Assembly (NCBI GenBank): GCA_046262355.1
Contig: JBHEMX010000025.1
Coordinates: 1-64,000 of the forward strand
Reading direction: 5' to 3'
Length of the DNA stretch: 64,000 bases
Source of the DNA: DATADD01 sp046262355
GTDB lineage: Bacteria > Actinomycetota > CADDZG01 > WHSQ01
A model generated the notes under the pieces. It was not told the origin of the DNA and ran no database searches. It saw nothing but the letters and a program-made list of their open reading frames with translations. Below are positions 26,854 through 35,673 of the stretch, in pieces. The position numbers were made by a program, and so were the translations under genes. The stretch's first letter is position 1; each line of letters starts with the position of its first letter.

Positions 26854-28631
26854 TGACCGTAGCGGCGCGCTCGACCGCTGCCGCAGCGTCCCCCCGCGGT
26901 ATGCCGCCCGCCGTGAAGTACGGGCTCATCGGCGGTTCCGTCGCGGTCTACCTGGCTTGCGTCGGCCTGGTACAGCGCTTCCAGTCGCGCGACGTGATCG
27001 TCGGTGTGATTGGGATGGGCCGGACGCTGTTGCTGATCGTCGGCGTCGCCTTCGGCTACATGGCCGCGCGCCCCACCACGAACGGCGTTGAGGCGGATGC
27101 CGAGGGAAGCTTCGATGCGACGCGCGGGATCGTCGCGGGAGCCACGGCCGGTGCGATCACGGGCGCGGTCACGGGCGCCCTTGTGCTCATCGGCACGGCC
27201 ATCAACCTGCAGAACGTGCTGATCAGCGTGTCGGGAGCCCTCCTCACCACGCTCGCGTTCGGCCAGAGCGCAGGGGTCGGGGCGCTGCTGCTCGTCGTGA
27301 GCGGCGGGGTCCTCGGCGCTCTCGGGGCTTCCGCACGGCTCCTTGGCCCCGACCTGAGGAAGCCGCTGTTCGCAGGAGCGATGGCGCTTCTTGTCCTCAG
27401 CCTCTTCTCGTCCCTTCTCAAGCAGATCCTGTTCAGCCTCTACATCCCGACGACGCTGCTCTACGAGGGCGATGGTCTCTCGATCTTGGGGGCGATCATC
27501 GTGATGCTCGTCACCGCGGGCGTCGTCGCGACGTGGAAGCGGAGGGGCGCGGGCGCGCGCGACAGGGTCAGGGAGCTGCCCGACCGGCAGCGGAAGCTGT
27601 TCCGCCTCGTCGCGCTGTTCCTGCTCGTCGCCCTGCTGCTCTACCTGCCTCAGATCCTCGGGATCTTCCTCAGCGAGGTCCTCGGCACCATTGGCCTCTT
27701 CGTGCTCCTCGGCCTAGGTCTCAACATCGTCGTCGGCTACGCGGGCCTGCTCGACCTCGGGTACGTGGCGTTCTTCGCCATCGGCGCGTACGCCACCGGG
27801 ATGCTGACCTCGCCGTCGGCGGCGGGCGCGGTCGAGATCTCGTTCTGGGCGGCGCTGCCGATCGTCGTCCTCGTCTCGACGGTGGCGGGCGTGCTCATCG
27901 GCGCGCCGGTGCTGCGTCTGCGCGGCGACTACCTCGCGATCGTGACGCTGGGTTTCGGCGAGATCATGCGACTGCTGGTCATCTCGAACTGGGCTGCGCC
28001 GCTCACCGGGGGGGCCCAGGGCATCCTCAGCATCCCAGACCCGAGGCTCGGCGGGATCGAGTTCGACGACTCACAAACCATCTACTACCTGATCCTCGTT
28101 GCCTGTCTCATCGCCGCGTTCATCGCGGTCCGCCTAGTGGACTCGCGTGTCGGACGCGCATGGAACGCGATGCGCGAGGACGAGCAGGTCGCCGAGGCCA
28201 TGGGCGTCAGCATCATCAAGTACAAGCTGCTCGCGTTCGCGATGGGCGCCGCGATCGGCTGTCTCGGCGGCGCCTTCTTTGCGGTCAAGATCGGCTCGAT
28301 CTTCCCCGCCAGCTTCAACCTGCTCGTGTCGATCCAGGTCCTCGCGCTGATCATCCTCGGGGGCATGGGCAACATCTGGGGCGTCCTGGTGGGCGCAGCG
28401 GTCCTGGTCGGGCTCCCGGAGCTGCTGCGGGAGTTCGCCGAGTTCCGCTTGCTCCTGTACGGCGCCGTGCTCGTTGCCATCATGCTGGTGCGGCCCGAAG
28501 GTCTCGTGCCGAGCGCCCGCCGTCGTCGGGAGCTGCATGTCGACGAGCCGGCCGAGGCGCAGTACGCCGAGAGGGCCGGACAAGAGGGCCGCGCGCCCGT
28601 CGTTACGGGTCGGCCCAAGGAGGCCGGATGA
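26853..28631 (+). CDS. livM: ABC transporter permease, LivM family, with extra N-terminal membrane domain
   Basis: The second permease of the importer. 592 residues, whereas many LivM proteins have 300-420. The C-terminal about 350 residues carry the family core: GLGLNIVVGYAGLLDLGYVA, FFAIGAYATGMLT, GAPVLRLRGDYLAIVTLGFG, EIMRLLVISN and the coupling loop NAMREDEQVAEAMGVSIIKY. About 230 residues precede this, with some six hydrophobic Gly/Ala/Val-rich segments and a cytoplasmic KRRGAGARDRVRELPDRQRK stretch. The acidic and Pro-rich C-terminus (about 35 residues) is likely cytoplasmic. Confidence 0.9.
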   Translation: MTVAARSTAAAASPRGMPPAVKYGLIGGSVAVYLACVGLVQRFQSRDVIVGVIGMGRTLLLIVGVAFGYMAARPTTNGVEADAEGSFDATRGIVAGATAGAITGAVTGALVLIGTAINLQNVLISVSGALLTTLAFGQSAGVGALLLVVSGGVLGALGASARLLGPDLRKPLFAGAMALLVLSLFSSLLKQILFSLYIPTTLLYEGDGLSILGAIIVMLVTAGVVATWKRRGAGARDRVRELPDRQRKLFRLVALFLLVALLLYLPQILGIFLSEVLGTIGLFVLLGLGLNIVVGYAGLLDLGYVAFFAIGAYATGMLTSPSAAGAVEISFWAALPIVVLVSTVAGVLIGAPVLRLRGDYLAIVTLGFGEIMRLLVISNWAAPLTGGAQGILSIPDPRLGGIEFDDSQTIYYLILVACLIAAFIAVRLVDSRVGRAWNAMREDEQVAEAMGVSIIKYKLLAFAMGAAIGCLGGAFFAVKIGSIFPASFNLLVSIQVLALIILGGMGNIWGVLVGAAVLVGLPELLREFAEFRLLLYGAVLVAIMLVRPEGLVPSARRRRELHVDEPAEAQYAERAGQEGRAPVVTGRPKEAG

Positions 28632-29416
28632 GTCTGCTCGAGGTCAGGTCGCTCCACAAGCACTTCGGTGGTGTGCGGGCCGTCGACGGCGTCGACTTCC
28701 ACGTTGACGAGCGCGAGATCGTCAGCGTCATCGGCCCGAACGGTGCCGGAAAGACGACGCTGTTCAACGTCGTCACGGGCTTCAACGCGCCGGACTCGGG
28801 CCAGATCCGCTTCGACGGGCAGCGCATCGACGGCTTGAAGCCCAACCAGGTAACCGCGGTCGGCATCGCCCGCACCTTCCAGACCGTCCGTCTCTTTCCC
28901 AACATGACGGTGCTCGAGAACGTCATGGTCGGCCAGCACGCGCGCACGCGCTCGGGACTGACCGGCGCGATCCTTCGGCTGCCGAGGACCAGGAAGGAAG
29001 AGGCGGCAATCCGGGAGCGGGCGCGAGGGACGCTCTCGTTCTTCGAGGAGAGGTTCGGCGGGAGCATGGAAGACGAGTTCGCGAGCGCATTGTCGTACGC
29101 GGACCGGCGTCGTCTGGAGATAGCGCGCGCGATCGTGACCGACTGCCAGCTGCTCTTGCTCGACGAGCCCACCGCAGGGATGAACCCGGCCGAAACCGAG
29201 GGGCTCACGCGGCTCATCCATCGATTGCGTGAGGAGCTCGGCCTCACGGTCATCGTGATCGAACACGACATGCGGCTCGTCAAGGGCGTGTCGGATCGTG
29301 TGGCGGCGCTCGACTACGGCAAGAAGATCGCCGAGGGCACCTACGACGAGGTCGCCGGCAACGAGCAGGTGATCGAGGCTTATCTCGGCAAGCGGCAGCA
29401 AGAGCAGGCGTCGTGA
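28628..29416 (+). CDS. livG: ABC transporter ATP-binding protein, LivG family
   Basis: Cytoplasmic ATPase of the importer, 262 residues. Walker A GPNGAGKTTLFN near residue 40, Q-loop IARTFQTVRLFPNMTVLENV, Walker B QLLLLDEPTAGMNPAE and H-loop VIVIEHDMRLVKGVSDR are present. The ABC signature is atypical, LSYADRRRLEIARAI, as is usual for LivG (LSYGxxRRLEIAR). ATG start overlaps the livM stop by 4 bp (ATGA). Confidence 0.95.
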   Translation: MSLLEVRSLHKHFGGVRAVDGVDFHVDEREIVSVIGPNGAGKTTLFNVVTGFNAPDSGQIRFDGQRIDGLKPNQVTAVGIARTFQTVRLFPNMTVLENVMVGQHARTRSGLTGAILRLPRTRKEEAAIRERARGTLSFFEERFGGSMEDEFASALSYADRRRLEIARAIVTDCQLLLLDEPTAGMNPAETEGLTRLIHRLREELGLTVIVIEHDMRLVKGVSDRVAALDYGKKIAEGTYDEVAGNEQVIEAYLGKRQQEQAS

Positions 29417-30168
29417 GCGCGCAGCCGCCTCCTCCACCGCCCTCGAAGGGCGCGACGATCCTCGAGCTCAAAGACGTCGACACGAGCTACGGGCCGGTTG
29501 AGGTGCTGCGCAACGTCACACTCGAGATCAACATGGGAGAGGTCGTCTGTCTGCTCGGACCCAACGCGGCGGGTAAGTCCACGACGCTCAAGACGATCCT
29601 CGGCATGGTGCGACCCAAGAAAGGCGAGATCCTGCTCGAGGGAGAACGCATCGACGGTCACGTGACGACGACGATCGTCGCCAAGGGACTGACTATGGTT
29701 CCGGAGGGTCGCAGGCTGTTCGGACGCATGAGCGTGCGCGAGAACCTCGAGATCGGCGCCAACCTGCGCGACGACAAGGAGAAGATCAACAGCGACCTCC
29801 AACGGGTTCTCGATCTCTTCCCCCGTCTGCGCGAGCGCCTGGCGCAGAAGGCCGCCACGCTATCCGGCGGCGAGCAGCAGATGGTTGCGATGGGGCGCGC
29901 GTTGATGGCCGATCCTAAGGTCTTGCTCATGGACGAGCCGTCGATGGGCCTTGCGCCGATCCTCGTGGAGCAGGTCTTCGAGATCATCAAGGAGATCAAC
30001 GAGCAAGGCACGACGATCTTCCTCGTCGAGCAGAACGCAAGCATGGCACTCGAGATCGCCGATCGCGGCTACGTGCTGCAGACGGGCGAGATCGTCCTCG
30101 CCGATACGGCGAAGGCGTTGCTGGAGGATCCCCAGATGCAGGAGGCGTATCTGGGCGCGGTGGGTTGA
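29413..30168 (+). CDS. livF: ABC transporter ATP-binding protein, LivF family
   Basis: Second ATPase, 251 residues. A Pro-rich N-terminal stretch is followed by Walker A GPNAAGKSTTLK, LTMVPEGRRLFGRMSVRENL (LivF hallmark), signature LSGGEQQMVAMGRALMADP, Walker B VLLMDEPSMGLAP and H-loop IFLVEQNASMALEIADR. GTG start overlaps the livG stop, and its stop overlaps the next TTG. With livG it forms the heterodimeric ATPase for LivHM. Confidence 0.95.
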   Translation: MSAQPPPPPPSKGATILELKDVDTSYGPVEVLRNVTLEINMGEVVCLLGPNAAGKSTTLKTILGMVRPKKGEILLEGERIDGHVTTTIVAKGLTMVPEGRRLFGRMSVRENLEIGANLRDDKEKINSDLQRVLDLFPRLRERLAQKAATLSGGEQQMVAMGRALMADPKVLLMDEPSMGLAPILVEQVFEIIKEINEQGTTIFLVEQNASMALEIADRGYVLQTGEIVLADTAKALLEDPQMQEAYLGAVG

Positions 30169-31088
30169 GCCTGCGCCTCATCGACGCCCAAGAGCTTTCC
30201 TCTCTGCTGCCGATGCCGGCTGCGATCGACGCGCTCGATCGGGCGTTCGCCTCCGGAGCGGTAGAGGCCGGACCGCAGCGCACGCACGTGTCCGTCGATG
30301 AGGGTGCTGAGCTTCTCGTGATGCCCGCCGTCGGCTCCGCCGGGATCGGCGTGAAGCTCGTAACGATCGCCCCGGCCAACCCCGGGCGCGGGTTGCCGCT
30401 CATCCACGGCCTCTACGTGCTGTTCGCGCCCGGGACGCTCGAGACCGTGGGTGTGATCGACGGGAGCTCTCTCACCGGGTTGCGAACGGCGGCGGTGTCG
30501 GGGGTGGCGACGCGCCATCTCGCGCGCGACGGCGCCCACCGCCTGGTCCTCTTCGGGGCCGGCGCGCAGGGGTACTCGCACCTGGATGCCATGGGCGCCG
30601 TGCGCCCCATAGACGACGTTAAGGTCGTGTCGAGAACCACGGCGACCGCACAGAAGCTGGTGGCCCGCGCGCGCTCGATGGGATTGACGGCAGACGTGGC
30701 GGAGCCGGACGCGGTGAGCGACGCCGACATCGTCTGCACCTGCACGACGAGCGACCGTCCGGTCTTCGATGGCTCGAGGCTGGCACAGGGCGCACATGTC
30801 AACGCGGTCGGCGCCTACCAGCCGCACGCGCGCGAGCTCGACGACGCGGTCATGGGGCGCGCCGGTTCCGTGGTCGTCGAAACGCGCTCGTCGGCGCTCG
30901 CCGAGGCGGGCGACGTCGTGCTTCCGCTCGAGGCGGGAGTGCTCGACGAAGACGCTGTGGTCGAGCTGGCAGAGGTCGCGCGGGGGGACTGGGGGCGAAC
31001 CGGGGATGACGCCATCACGGTGTTCAAGTCCGTCGGCGTTGCGTTCGAGGACCTCGTGATCGCACGCGCGGCCTTCGGCGCGGCCTAA
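30165..31088 (+). CDS. Ornithine cyclodeaminase / mu-crystallin family protein
   Basis: NAD(P)-binding Rossmann-fold enzyme family that includes ornithine cyclodeaminase, alanine dehydrogenase and ketimine reductases. 307 residues. Characteristic segments: GIGVKLVTIAPANPGRGLPL, LFAPGTLETVGVIDGSSLTG LRTAAVSG (active-site region), LVLFGAGAQGYSHLDAM (nucleotide-binding) and DADIVCTCTTSDRPVFDG. The TTG start overlaps the livF stop, so it belongs to the transporter operon. This suggests that the imported compound, or a product of it, is its substrate. The exact substrate cannot be told from the sequence. Confidence 0.85.
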   Translation: MSLRLIDAQELSSLLPMPAAIDALDRAFASGAVEAGPQRTHVSVDEGAELLVMPAVGSAGIGVKLVTIAPANPGRGLPLIHGLYVLFAPGTLETVGVIDGSSLTGLRTAAVSGVATRHLARDGAHRLVLFGAGAQGYSHLDAMGAVRPIDDVKVVSRTTATAQKLVARARSMGLTADVAEPDAVSDADIVCTCTTSDRPVFDGSRLAQGAHVNAVGAYQPHARELDDAVMGRAGSVVVETRSSALAEAGDVVLPLEAGVLDEDAVVELAEVARGDWGRTGDDAITVFKSVGVAFEDLVIARAAFGAA

Positions 31089-31753
31089 GGCGAGCTTGAC
31101 TGCTCGCACACCTCGCGCATCGCCCAATGGCCGGAGATCGCCGCCTCCACATCGGGCGGGACGCAGCGTGCATCGATGCCTCCCCGGCTCCTCGTCCACG
31201 GCAGCGCGGTGAGGTAGCGCCGGCGGAGACCGGTGTAGGGGCAGGGGTCGCGCACCGGGTCGAACGTCAACACGTCGCTCTCGACGCTCCAGCGGTAGAC
31301 ACCCTCCATGCTGGTGCAGCTCGGATCGTTGAACAACGTCACTCGGCCGTTCGAGACGTCGGCGTGGCCCGAGTTCCTGTAGCCGTCCTGCGGATGGAGC
31401 ATGAAGAACCTCCCGGAGTCGAACGTCAGCACCTCGCGGCCCGCGAGCATCCTGTAAGGGGGACAGCGCCTGCACTTGCCCTCGAGGGAGGCGAGGCGTT
31501 GGGGGATCGTCCGGATGTAGGTCCCGTCGAGCGCCGTCGGTTCAACGGGAGGCAGAGGGGTCGTGAAAGGGTACGGCTCGATGTCGCAGCGCTCCCAGCC
31601 GCGCGCGTAACAGGAGCCCGAGGCGTCGGCGGACGCCCGATCCGCGCGCCCAGGCGAGGTCTCATCGGGCGCGCCGGGCGTGCAACCCGCGGTGATCATC
31701 AGCGCGCCCGCGAGCGCGCCTACGACCCTTCTCGGCGCGCCGGCGATGCTCAT
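31085..31753 (-). CDS. Putative lipoprotein of unknown function
   Basis: 222 residues with a lipoprotein signal (LAGALMITAGC; Cys near residue 24), then a Pro/Asp/Ser-rich linker and a soluble domain. The domain has LDGTYIRTIPQRLASLEGKC, SGRFFMLHPQDGYRNSGHAD, VSNGRVTLFNDPSC, YRWSVESDVLTFDPVRDPC and Trp/Tyr-rich strands, with eight or so cysteines that may form disulphides. The pattern of short strands ('G.v.l.nd...GvY.w...g..Ltf') resembles a small lipocalin-like barrel, but no family is assigned. Overlaps the previous gene convergently by 4 bp. Its ATG is 11 bp from the divergent flavoenzyme start. Confidence 0.6.
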   Translation of the reverse strand: MSIAGAPRRVVGALAGALMITAGCTPGAPDETSPGRADRASADASGSCYARGWERCDIEPYPFTTPLPPVEPTALDGTYIRTIPQRLASLEGKCRRCPPYRMLAGREVLTFDSGRFFMLHPQDGYRNSGHADVSNGRVTLFNDPSCTSMEGVYRWSVESDVLTFDPVRDPCPYTGLRRRYLTALPWTRSRGGIDARCVPPDVEAAISGHWAMREVCEQSSSP

Positions 31754-31764
31754 AGGATGGCGCG

Positions 31765-32811
31765 GTGCCGGAGGATGTCGAGTTTGCGGTCATCGGAGCG
31801 GGCATGGCGGGAGCGGCCACGGCGCGCGCGCTGGCGCGCGCCGGAAAGGAAGTCATGCTCTTCGAGCAGTTCTCGCCCGGGCACAAACGAGGGTCGAGTC
31901 ATGGTGCGTCCCGCATCTTTCGATTCTCCTATCACGAGGCCACATACGTTCGCATGGCGATGGGCGCGTTGAGCCTGTGGCGCGAGCTCGAGGACGAGGT
32001 CCGGCGGGAGCTCGTCGTAATGACCGGAGGGCTCGACGCCGGCGGGAAGCTCGACGAACACATCGACGCGCTCAGAGAGTGCGGAGCGACGTTCGAGGTG
32101 CTCGACGGCTCTGAGGCGTCCGAGCGGTTCCCTGCCGTGAGCTTCCCGGCGGGCGAATCCGTGCTGTTCCAGCCGGACGCGGGCATAACGCGCGCCGACG
32201 AGGCCGTGCGGGCGTTCCTGTCCTCGGCGACCGCGCACGGCGCCCGGGTGCGCTTCGAGACGCCGGTGCTGCGGCTCGAACCGTCAGACGATCACGTCTC
32301 GATCGAGTTGGGGGACGGCAGGATCCGGGCCCAAGTGGCCGTCGTTGCCGCCGGTGCGTGGGCCAAACCGCTGCTCGCGACCGCCGGCATCGATCTGCCC
32401 GTGACGCCCACCCGTGAGACCGTCGCCTACTTCGCCCTTGCCGACGAGATGTCGGTGCCCACCCTTGTCGACTGGATCCATCCGGCCTTCTATGCGCTGG
32501 CGGACCCCGGGCGCGGGCTCAAGGCCGGGCTGCATCACGCCGGTCCACCGATAGATCCGCGCGAGGAGGGAACGATCAACGAGGAGACCGTCGCGGAGCT
32601 CGAGCGTCGGATCGCCGAGCGCTATCCCGCATCGGAGCCGCGCGCGACGCGCGCCGAGACGTGCCTCTACACGAACACGCCCGACGAGCGCTTCATCCTC
32701 GAACGGCGTGGGCAGGTGGTGATCGGCTCGGCATGTAGCGGCCACGGCTTCAAGTTCGCTCCGCTCACGGGCAGGCGCCTGGCGGATCTCGCGCTCGGCG
32801 CGCCTCCCTAG
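31765..32811 (+). CDS. Monomeric sarcosine oxidase / N-methyltryptophan oxidase-like flavoenzyme
   Basis: FAD-dependent amine oxidase of the DAO family, 348 residues. N-terminal FAD-binding FAVIGAGMAGAATARALARA, followed by FEQFSPGHKRGSSHGASRIF. Near the C-terminus ETCLYTNTPDERFIL matches the segment of MSOX/SolA in which the Cys binds FAD covalently, and ACSGHGFKFAPLTGRRLADL follows. This supports an N-methyl amino-acid oxidase producing formaldehyde and hydrogen peroxide. Substrate not defined. GTG start with TAGGAT 6 nt upstream. Confidence 0.85.
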   Translation: MPEDVEFAVIGAGMAGAATARALARAGKEVMLFEQFSPGHKRGSSHGASRIFRFSYHEATYVRMAMGALSLWRELEDEVRRELVVMTGGLDAGGKLDEHIDALRECGATFEVLDGSEASERFPAVSFPAGESVLFQPDAGITRADEAVRAFLSSATAHGARVRFETPVLRLEPSDDHVSIELGDGRIRAQVAVVAAGAWAKPLLATAGIDLPVTPTRETVAYFALADEMSVPTLVDWIHPAFYALADPGRGLKAGLHHAGPPIDPREEGTINEETVAELERRIAERYPASEPRATRAETCLYTNTPDERFILERRGQVVIGSACSGHGFKFAPLTGRRLADLALGAPP

Positions 32812-32903
32812 CAGCAGCAGCAGCGCCGAGTGGGAGAGTTGCCGTATACGGGATCTGGCACCCATCCCTCGACGTTCGCGCGCGCCCAATAGGGTGGCGC
32901 GCC

Positions 32904-33986
32904 ATGCATAGCCACGTGATCACGCAGCCGCTGCGCATCATGGGAGACGGAGAGAACGTTGCCGACGGCCCGCTCCCACAAGGTCTCGATGCCGGGACGC
33001 TGCTCGAGCTGTGGCGTTCTATGGTCCTGCTGCGGACTTTCGATGAGCGCGCCGTCTCCTTGCAGCGCCAGGGACGCATCGGCACCTATCCGATGTTCTC
33101 CGGCGAGGAGGCGACCCAGGCCGGCCCCTTGCTTGCCTGCGACGATCGTGACTGGCTCTTCCCGTCGTACCGGCAGAACGCGATCGGCATCCTGCGCGGC
33201 ATACCGCCGTCGACGATCTACAAGTACCGGCGAGGCTACGGCGGTCCCCACGGTTTCTGGGACCCGCGTCTTCATCGCGTCGCCCCCATCTGCATCCCCA
33301 TCGCGACGCATCTGCCGCATGCGGTCGGGCTCGCATGGGCCGCGAAGCTGAGGCGCGATCCGATAGCGGTCCTCACCTGGTTCGGTGACGGAGCCACCTC
33401 GGAGGGTGATTTCCACGAAGCGATGAACTTCGCCGCCGTGTTCAAGGCGCCGGTGGTGATGTTCTGCGTCAACAACCAGTGGGCGATATCGACTCCCGTT
33501 CACCGCCAGATGGCGACGGAGACGATCGTCGAGAAGGCCGCGGCCTACGGCATGGCCGGCATCATGGTGGATGGCTTCGACGCGATCGCATGCTGGCGCG
33601 CGACCGTAGAGGCGCTCGAACGGGCGCGCTCCGGGGACGGGCCGACCCTCATCGAGGCGTACTGCTATCGCCTCGGCCCACACGGCACCGCCGACGATCC
33701 GAGCCGTTATCGCGACGAGTCTGAGACCGAGCGCTGGGGCGCGCTCGAGCCGGTGGCCCGCATGGCGTCGTTCCTACGCCGCGTCGGCTGTCTCGAAGAG
33801 TCCAGCGAGCGGGAGGCGTGGACCTCCGCGCGCCGCACCATCGCCGCCGCGGTCGCCGAGCTCGAAAGTGCCACCCCGCCGAGCTCGGACGTGCTGTTCG
33901 ACCATGTCTACGCGTCGAAGCTGCCGTGGACGCTCGCCGAGGGAAGAGCCGCCGAGCGGCGGTGGAGGAGCGACGCCCGCCCCTAA
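32904..33986 (+). CDS. pdhA: Pyruvate dehydrogenase E1 alpha-type subunit (orphan)
   Basis: Thiamine-diphosphate-dependent 2-oxo acid dehydrogenase alpha chain, 360 residues. The TPP/Mg motif is GDGATSEGDFHEAMNFAAVF...NNQWAIS. Upstream are RIGTYPMFSGEEATQAGPLL and DWLFPSYRQNAIGI; downstream is TLIEAYCYRLGPHGTADDPS RYR. Relatives include pyruvate and branched-chain 2-oxoacid E1 alpha. The expected E1 beta and E2 genes are not adjacent, so it must pair with products encoded elsewhere or be a solitary paralogue. ATG 32904 has TAGGGT 8 nt upstream. A strong hairpin follows the gene. Confidence 0.85.
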   Translation: MHSHVITQPLRIMGDGENVADGPLPQGLDAGTLLELWRSMVLLRTFDERAVSLQRQGRIGTYPMFSGEEATQAGPLLACDDRDWLFPSYRQNAIGILRGIPPSTIYKYRRGYGGPHGFWDPRLHRVAPICIPIATHLPHAVGLAWAAKLRRDPIAVLTWFGDGATSEGDFHEAMNFAAVFKAPVVMFCVNNQWAISTPVHRQMATETIVEKAAAYGMAGIMVDGFDAIACWRATVEALERARSGDGPTLIEAYCYRLGPHGTADDPSRYRDESETERWGALEPVARMASFLRRVGCLEESSEREAWTSARRTIAAAVAELESATPPSSDVLFDHVYASKLPWTLAEGRAAERRWRSDARP

Positions 33987-34048
33987 CCGAGCGTGCCACT
34001 GCGCCGCCCGGCCGGTTTCGCTGGACCTCTGATCCTGTACCCCCGCCG

Positions 34049-34085
34049 AACTCGGTGGAGGCGCAATGGTCGCCTCCACCGAGTT
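34049..34085. terminator. Bidirectional hairpin between convergent genes
   Basis: Perfect 15-bp inverted repeat AACTCGGTGGAGGCG / CGCCTCCACCGAGTT with a 7-nt loop, between the ends of the E1 alpha gene and the DUF554 gene. No T-run, but its position and symmetry fit a shared terminator. Confidence 0.7.
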
Positions 34086-34158
34086 GCCCGGCGCGCCGCC
34101 CGACCTCGGTCCCTCGAGACCTCGATCGCCGACCTCTGAGTCTGCACCCGGAGCCGCT

Positions 34159-34905
34159 CTAGACCACCGCCTCGACGAGGCCCGCGAACAGCGGCGCCAG
34201 CAACAGCGCCGGCAGCAGGTTCACCACGCGTATCTCGGCGATGTCGAGCAGGCGCAGCGCGATGCCCATCACGAGGAGGCTGCCGACCGCGCCGAGCTCG
34301 GCGAGCACCTCTGCGGTCATCAGGGGCGCGACCAGCGACGCGCCCAGCGTCACAAGTCCCTGGTACGCAGCGATCGTCACGAGCGAGCCGAGCACGCCCC
34401 AGCCGTATACGGATGCGAAGCCGATCGACGCGACGCCATCGAGCGCGCTCTTGATCGCAAGCAGCCGGATGCTTCCGCCGAGACCATCCTGGATAGCGCC
34501 GAGGATCGTGAGGGGACCGACGCAGAAGACCGTCGACGCGACGACGAAGCCCTCGACGAAGCGAGAGCGCGAACCCAGCGTCTCGATCTCTTCCTCGACA
34601 TGGAAGCGATCGCGCAGGCGCTCGCCGACGCGCTCGAGGCGCTCCGCGAGATGCAGGGCCTCACCGGCAACACCTCCGCAGATGATCGCCGCGATCATGA
34701 TGATGAAACGCCTGAGCCCCGCGTCGGCATCGAAGAGTGGCTCGAGTCCCACCACCGCGACCGCGAGCGTCACCAGTCCCAGACCTTGCATGATGGTTCG
34801 GCGCATGGTCTCCGGAAGGCGGTCGCCGATGAACACGCCGGCGACGCCTCCCACGGCCACGGCGATCACGTTGATCACGGTGCCGAGCCCCGTCACTCCG
34901 AGCAT
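34159..34905 (-). CDS. DUF554-family membrane protein
   Basis: 248 residues with about seven hydrophobic segments. The start GLGTVINVIAVAVGGVAGVF and the later stretch SRFVEGFVVASTVFCVGPLT, then ILGAIQDGLGGS, are hallmarks of the DUF554 (YdfK) family of putative transporters with unknown substrate. ATG 34905 has TAGCTT 6 nt upstream on this strand. It is divergent from the uracil-DNA glycosylase gene and convergent with the E1 alpha gene. Confidence 0.88.
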   Translation of the reverse strand: MLGVTGLGTVINVIAVAVGGVAGVFIGDRLPETMRRTIMQGLGLVTLAVAVVGLEPLFDADAGLRRFIIMIAAIICGGVAGEALHLAERLERVGERLRDRFHVEEEIETLGSRSRFVEGFVVASTVFCVGPLTILGAIQDGLGGSIRLLAIKSALDGVASIGFASVYGWGVLGSLVTIAAYQGLVTLGASLVAPLMTAEVLAELGAVGSLLVMGIALRLLDIAEIRVVNLLPALLLAPLFAGLVEAVV

Positions 34906-34960
34906 CGTGGGAAGCTACCAGGGAGGCAACGAAAGGAGCGCTAACGGGAGCCGTGGCGAA

Positions 34961-35647
34961 GTGAACATTTCAGTCCTCCAAGCGCTCTCCGAGGAAGTGG
35001 TCGAGTGTCGCGCGTGTCCGCGACTCGTGACGTGGCGCGAGGCGGTCGCGCGCGACAAGCGAGCATCGTTCGCGCACGAGGCCTACTGGGGGAGGCCGGT
35101 GCCGAGCCTCGGCGACGCGCGCGCTCGTCTCCTCGTTGTAGGGCTGGCGCCCGCCGCACACGGCGGCAACCGCACGGGCCGCATCTTCACGGGAGATCGT
35201 TCGGGCGACTGGCTGTTCGCATCGCTGTTCCGCTGCGGCTTCGCGAATCAACCACACTCCCGCCGACGCGGCGACGGTCTGCAGCTGATCGATTGCTACA
35301 TCGCCGCAGCGGTGAAGTGCGCGCCGCCGGCCAACAAGCCGACGCACGAAGAGAGGGATCGCTGCTCACGTTATCTCGTGCGCGAGATGACGCTCCTCGA
35401 AGACCTCGAGGTAGTGGTCGCGCTGGGCGGGTTCGCGTGGGACGCGCTGCTTCGGGTCCTGGCGATCCTGCGCGGCGCGCCGGTGAAGCCGAGGCCCGTC
35501 TTCGGCCACGCCGCAGAGGTGAAGGTCGATGCGCTGACGCTCATCGGCTGCTATCACCCGAGCCAGCAGAACACCTTCACGGGAAAGCTGACGGAGGAGA
35601 TGCTCGAGGCGGTGTTCCGGCGCGCCGGTCAGCTCACGAGGACTTGA
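34961..35647 (+). CDS. Family 5 uracil-DNA glycosylase (UdgB)
   Basis: Removes uracil, and in this family often hypoxanthine, from DNA. 228 residues. N-terminal CRACPRL with further CAPPANKPT...C provides an iron-sulphur cluster. Active-site motif GLAPAAHGGNRTGRIFTGDR matches the family 5 motif 1, which lacks the usual polar catalytic Asp/Asn, and HPSQQNTFTGKLT is motif 2. GTG 34961 is the nearest start before the conserved Cys region. Its base-excision role fits the uvrA/uvrB/polA content of the window. Confidence 0.88.
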   Translation: MNISVLQALSEEVVECRACPRLVTWREAVARDKRASFAHEAYWGRPVPSLGDARARLLVVGLAPAAHGGNRTGRIFTGDRSGDWLFASLFRCGFANQPHSRRRGDGLQLIDCYIAAAVKCAPPANKPTHEERDRCSRYLVREMTLLEDLEVVVALGGFAWDALLRVLAILRGAPVKPRPVFGHAAEVKVDALTLIGCYHPSQQNTFTGKLTEEMLEAVFRRAGQLTRT

Positions 35648-35673
35648 CCGCGGCTCTTAGGGCGGCCTAACAT
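35644..35673 (+). promoter_or_regulatory. Promoter of the iron-uptake operon with internal palindrome
   Basis: TTGACC (35644-35649), an 18-bp spacer and TAACAT (35668-35673), 11 nt before the ATG at 35685. Inside the spacer TTAGG-GCGG-CCTAA (35657-35670) is an inverted repeat reminiscent of the arms of DtxR/IdeR boxes, though the spacing differs from the classical 19-bp box. Repression by a metal regulator is plausible. Confidence 0.5.

Noticed and set aside
34066..34944. Long plus-strand frame opposite the DUF554 gene
   Set aside because: His/Glu/Arg-rich mirror of a clear membrane-protein gene; a shadow frame.
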